Below the pieces are notes generated by a model, which saw nothing but the letters and a program-made list of their open reading frames with translations, was not told where the DNA came from and searched no databases. From contig JAJZJY010000004.1 of NCBI GenBank assembly GCA_021809885.1, forward strand, positions 1-33,501: a DNA stretch of 33,501 bases, written 5' to 3'. Position numbers and translations under genes: made by a program. Positions 31,616 to 33,501 of the stretch are shown here, one piece after another; the first letter of the stretch is position 1, and the number at the start of each line of letters is the position of its first letter. The DNA is from Actinomycetes bacterium. Lineage in GTDB: Bacteria > Actinomycetota > Acidimicrobiia > Acidimicrobiales > Palsa-688.

Positions 31616-33409
31616 ATGGCAGCGAGGAAGGTCGTGATCGCCAACGCAGGGGGTTTCTGGGGTGACGACCCAGGGGTTGGAAAGCGCCAGGTCGAGGGTG
31701 GCCCCATTGACTACTTGGTGATGGACTACCTGGCGGAGGTCACGATGGCGATTTTGCAGAAACAACGCCAGCGGAAGCCGGAAGGAGGATTTGCCGACGA
31801 TTTCCTCGTGCAGCTGAGGAAGGTGCTGCCGTCCTGCATGGAGCGGGGCATAAAGATCGTGACCAACGCCGGCGGGGTTAACCCGATGGCCTGCCGAGCT
31901 GCGGTCGAGGAGTTGGCCAGGCAGCAAGGGGTGGCCGATCAGCTGAATGTCGGGGTGATCATGGGTGACGACATCTATGGTGACCTGGACGCGATCTTGG
32001 AAGGCGGGGAGACGCTTGCCAATATGGACACGGGTGGACCGCTGTGCGACATCCGTAATCGTGTGCTGAGTGCCAACGTTTACGTGGGGGCAGCGCCGGT
32101 GGCCAAGGCCCTGGAGATGGGCGCGAATGTTGTCATTGCCGGTCGTGTGACGGACACGGCGCTCACGCTAGGGCCCATGATGCATGAGTTCGGCTGGAGA
32201 GAGGACGAGTGGGACCGCCTGGCTGCGGGGATCGTCGCGGGTCACATCATCGAGTGTGGCGCTCAGGCCAGCGGTGGCAACTTCACGGATTGGCGCTCCG
32301 TTCCGAGCTTCGCGAACCTTGGCTATCCGCTCATCGAGGCGTACCCGGATGGCACGTTCGTGGTGACGAAGCATCCTGGTACGGGCGGGGTCGTCAACAC
32401 GCATACGGTTGGGGAGCAACTGCTCTACGAGATGGGGACGCCAAGTTACGTAGCCCCGGATTGTGTTGCGCATTTCGATTCGCTTGTTCTGGAACAGGAG
32501 GGCCCTGATCGCGTCCGGGTGAGCGCGGTGCGGGGAGACCCAGCACCGGAGAAACTGAAGGTGTCGGTCAGCTTCGCTCACGGGTACCGGATCTTTGGCC
32601 GGATCCTGGTCTCAGGTCCGGAAAGCCTCGCGAAGGCGGAGAAGGTCGTCGAGATCTTCTGGAACATGGTTGGGGGGCGGGATCTGTATGAGGAGGCGGT
32701 GACGCAGTTCATCGGATGGAACGCCTCCCATCCGCCGCTGAGCGAACATGAGCCGAGCGAGGTGCTTGTTCAGGTTGGCGCCAGGGATTCCGACAAGGAG
32801 AAGCTCGATACGCGGTTCGGACCGTTCGTCGTAGCGGGCCTTCTCGGGTCCGTTCCCGGCATCACTCCTGCGGCCGATCAGGGGCGGCCGCGCGCGTCGG
32901 ACGTGGTCGGGTACTGGCCTGCACTTATCTCACGGGACCGGGTAAGGATTAGCGTGCGCGTTGGAGACACTGAGGAACCGGTCTCGTCGGCGGCACCGTC
33001 GGAGACAGTGAGCGCGGCGTTCACGCCTGTGCGTCTTGAGTCAGTGGTGCCATCGGCGGGACGCCAGGTGACCGTTCCGCTCGGTCGGCTCTGCCTGGCA
33101 CGGTCGGGAGACAAGGGGAACACGGCGAATGTGGGGGTCATTGCTCGGACGATCGGCGTGTACGGCTGGATGGTGGAGAACCTGACGACGGACTTCGTGA
33201 AGCACTATTTTCGCGAGCTGTGCGAGGGGACCGTCGAGCGGTACGAGCTGCCAAACCTCCTCAGTGTGAACTTCCTCCTGCACGAAGCGCTCGGAGGGGG
33301 TGGGACGCTGTCCGTGCGTTTCGACGCCCAGGGGAAGACCTACGCGCAGTTTCTGCTCGCAGCACACGTGACGGTCGATGAGCAGATCCTCAAAGGAGTC
33401 GAAGCGTGA
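31616..33409 (+). CDS. AtuA-family (DUF1446) acyclic terpene utilization-like protein
   Basis: This 597-residue protein matches the AtuA/DUF1446 family. The N-terminal domain (about 5-450) has VVIANAGGFWGDDP, the glycine-rich KIVTNAGGVNPMACR and the family-typical VVIAGRVTDTALTLGPM, ECGAQASGGNF and YRIFGR segments. A linker (about 450-485) leads to the separate C-terminal domain, VPLGRLCLARSGDKGNTANVG followed by LLHEALGGGGTLSVR. AtuA was named in the Pseudomonas citronellol/geraniol degradation cluster but its reaction is not known to me. The start ATG 31616 has an excellent ribosome site (GGAGGAGAGG). Being next to a degradative HMG-CoA reductase is consistent with branched isoprenoid breakdown. 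Confidence 0.93.
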   Translation: MAARKVVIANAGGFWGDDPGVGKRQVEGGPIDYLVMDYLAEVTMAILQKQRQRKPEGGFADDFLVQLRKVLPSCMERGIKIVTNAGGVNPMACRAAVEELARQQGVADQLNVGVIMGDDIYGDLDAILEGGETLANMDTGGPLCDIRNRVLSANVYVGAAPVAKALEMGANVVIAGRVTDTALTLGPMMHEFGWREDEWDRLAAGIVAGHIIECGAQASGGNFTDWRSVPSFANLGYPLIEAYPDGTFVVTKHPGTGGVVNTHTVGEQLLYEMGTPSYVAPDCVAHFDSLVLEQEGPDRVRVSAVRGDPAPEKLKVSVSFAHGYRIFGRILVSGPESLAKAEKVVEIFWNMVGGRDLYEEAVTQFIGWNASHPPLSEHEPSEVLVQVGARDSDKEKLDTRFGPFVVAGLLGSVPGITPAADQGRPRASDVVGYWPALISRDRVRISVRVGDTEEPVSSAAPSETVSAAFTPVRLESVVPSAGRQVTVPLGRLCLARSGDKGNTANVGVIARTIGVYGWMVENLTTDFVKHYFRELCEGTVERYELPNLLSVNFLLHEALGGGGTLSVRFDAQGKTYAQFLLAAHVTVDEQILKGVEA

Positions 33410-33411
33410 GC

Positions 33412-33454
33412 GGGAGGTTGTCCCGGTCCCTGTGGAATATGGTGGTAACCTCCG
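33412..33454 (+). other. Right edge, no gene visible; loose inverted repeat
   Basis: After the AtuA stop only 92 bases remain. They contain the inverted repeat GGAGGTT (33413-33419) and AACCTCC near 33446-33452 separated by about 26 bases, which could be a weak transcription terminator. No start of a following gene can be assigned. Confidence 0.25.
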
Positions 33455-33501
33455 CCTCGGTCCTGTCATAAGGCAGGCTCAAGATTGAACGGCACCAGGT
33501 T

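Noticed and set aside
1-33501. CRISPR arrays, transposase genes, toxin-antitoxin pairs, phage structural genes, rRNA
   Set aside because: I looked for regularly spaced repeats, DDE transposases and related signatures and found none; the only mobile-element genes are the two integrase copies.

Overview
The window is about 33.5 kb of high-GC DNA with actinobacterial features: many GTG starts, tight ATGA/GTGA overlaps, lipoprotein solute-binding proteins, a KstR2-type TetR regulator and DmdC-type acyl-CoA dehydrogenase. I cannot name a genus; Acidimicrobiia-like or other environmental actinobacteria would fit. Nearly every gene is for uptake and catabolism of an organic acid or related small molecule.

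Layout. (1) 129-205 is a tRNA-Val(UAC) with an encoded CCA. Immediately behind it lies a truncated 3' end of a tyrosine recombinase gene (208-375, minus). (2) 1682-17620 is a first catabolic module: a NitT/TauT-type ABC ATPase and permease, a KstD-like flavoprotein, an acyl-CoA synthetase, a second flavoprotein, an amidohydrolase-2 protein, an alpha/beta hydrolase, a CoxG/SRPBCC protein, an SDR, a large acyl-CoA dehydrogenase, a decayed-looking MFS gene on the minus strand, a TetR regulator, the ABC solute-binding lipoprotein and an EntA-like SDR. (3) 17679-18914 is an intact tyrosine recombinase on the minus strand. Its 3' end is about 96% identical, without gaps, to the fragment beside the tRNA. 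(4) 19402-33409 is a second catabolic module: an IclR regulator, a sugar-type solute-binding lipoprotein, a HyuA-like subunit, a HyuB-like subunit carrying an acetone-carboxylase-gamma-like zinc domain at its C-terminus, an ABC ATPase fused to its permease, a second permease, a class II HMG-CoA reductase of the degradative (Pseudomonas mevalonii) type, and an AtuA/DUF1446 protein.

The simplest reading is that two metabolic islands were added in series at one tRNA-Val attachment site. Each begins with an integrase 3' end facing the tRNA; the first integrase has decayed and the second is complete.

In module 1 a 14-bp perfect palindrome (810-823 and 14726-14739, inside an identical 19-mer) matches the KstR2 operator consensus as I remember it. 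At both places it overlaps the -35 box of a well-spaced promoter. One promoter drives the TetR gene; the other lies far upstream of the transporter operon. A second palindrome with the exact CRP/GlxR consensus (1625-1640) sits just upstream of the ABC ATPase start. The enzymes suggest uptake of a carboxylate, CoA activation, ring or side-chain dehydrogenation, and C-C or ester cleavage.

In module 2 the HMG-CoA reductase keeps its catalytic residues and an Asp that in P. mevalonii goes with NAD(H) use. With an importer, an acetone-carboxylase-like pair and AtuA, it suggests a route for taking up and degrading mevalonate, mevalonolactone or another small branched isoprenoid compound. No HMG-CoA lyase is seen; it may lie beyond the right edge. 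The substrate assignments are inference.
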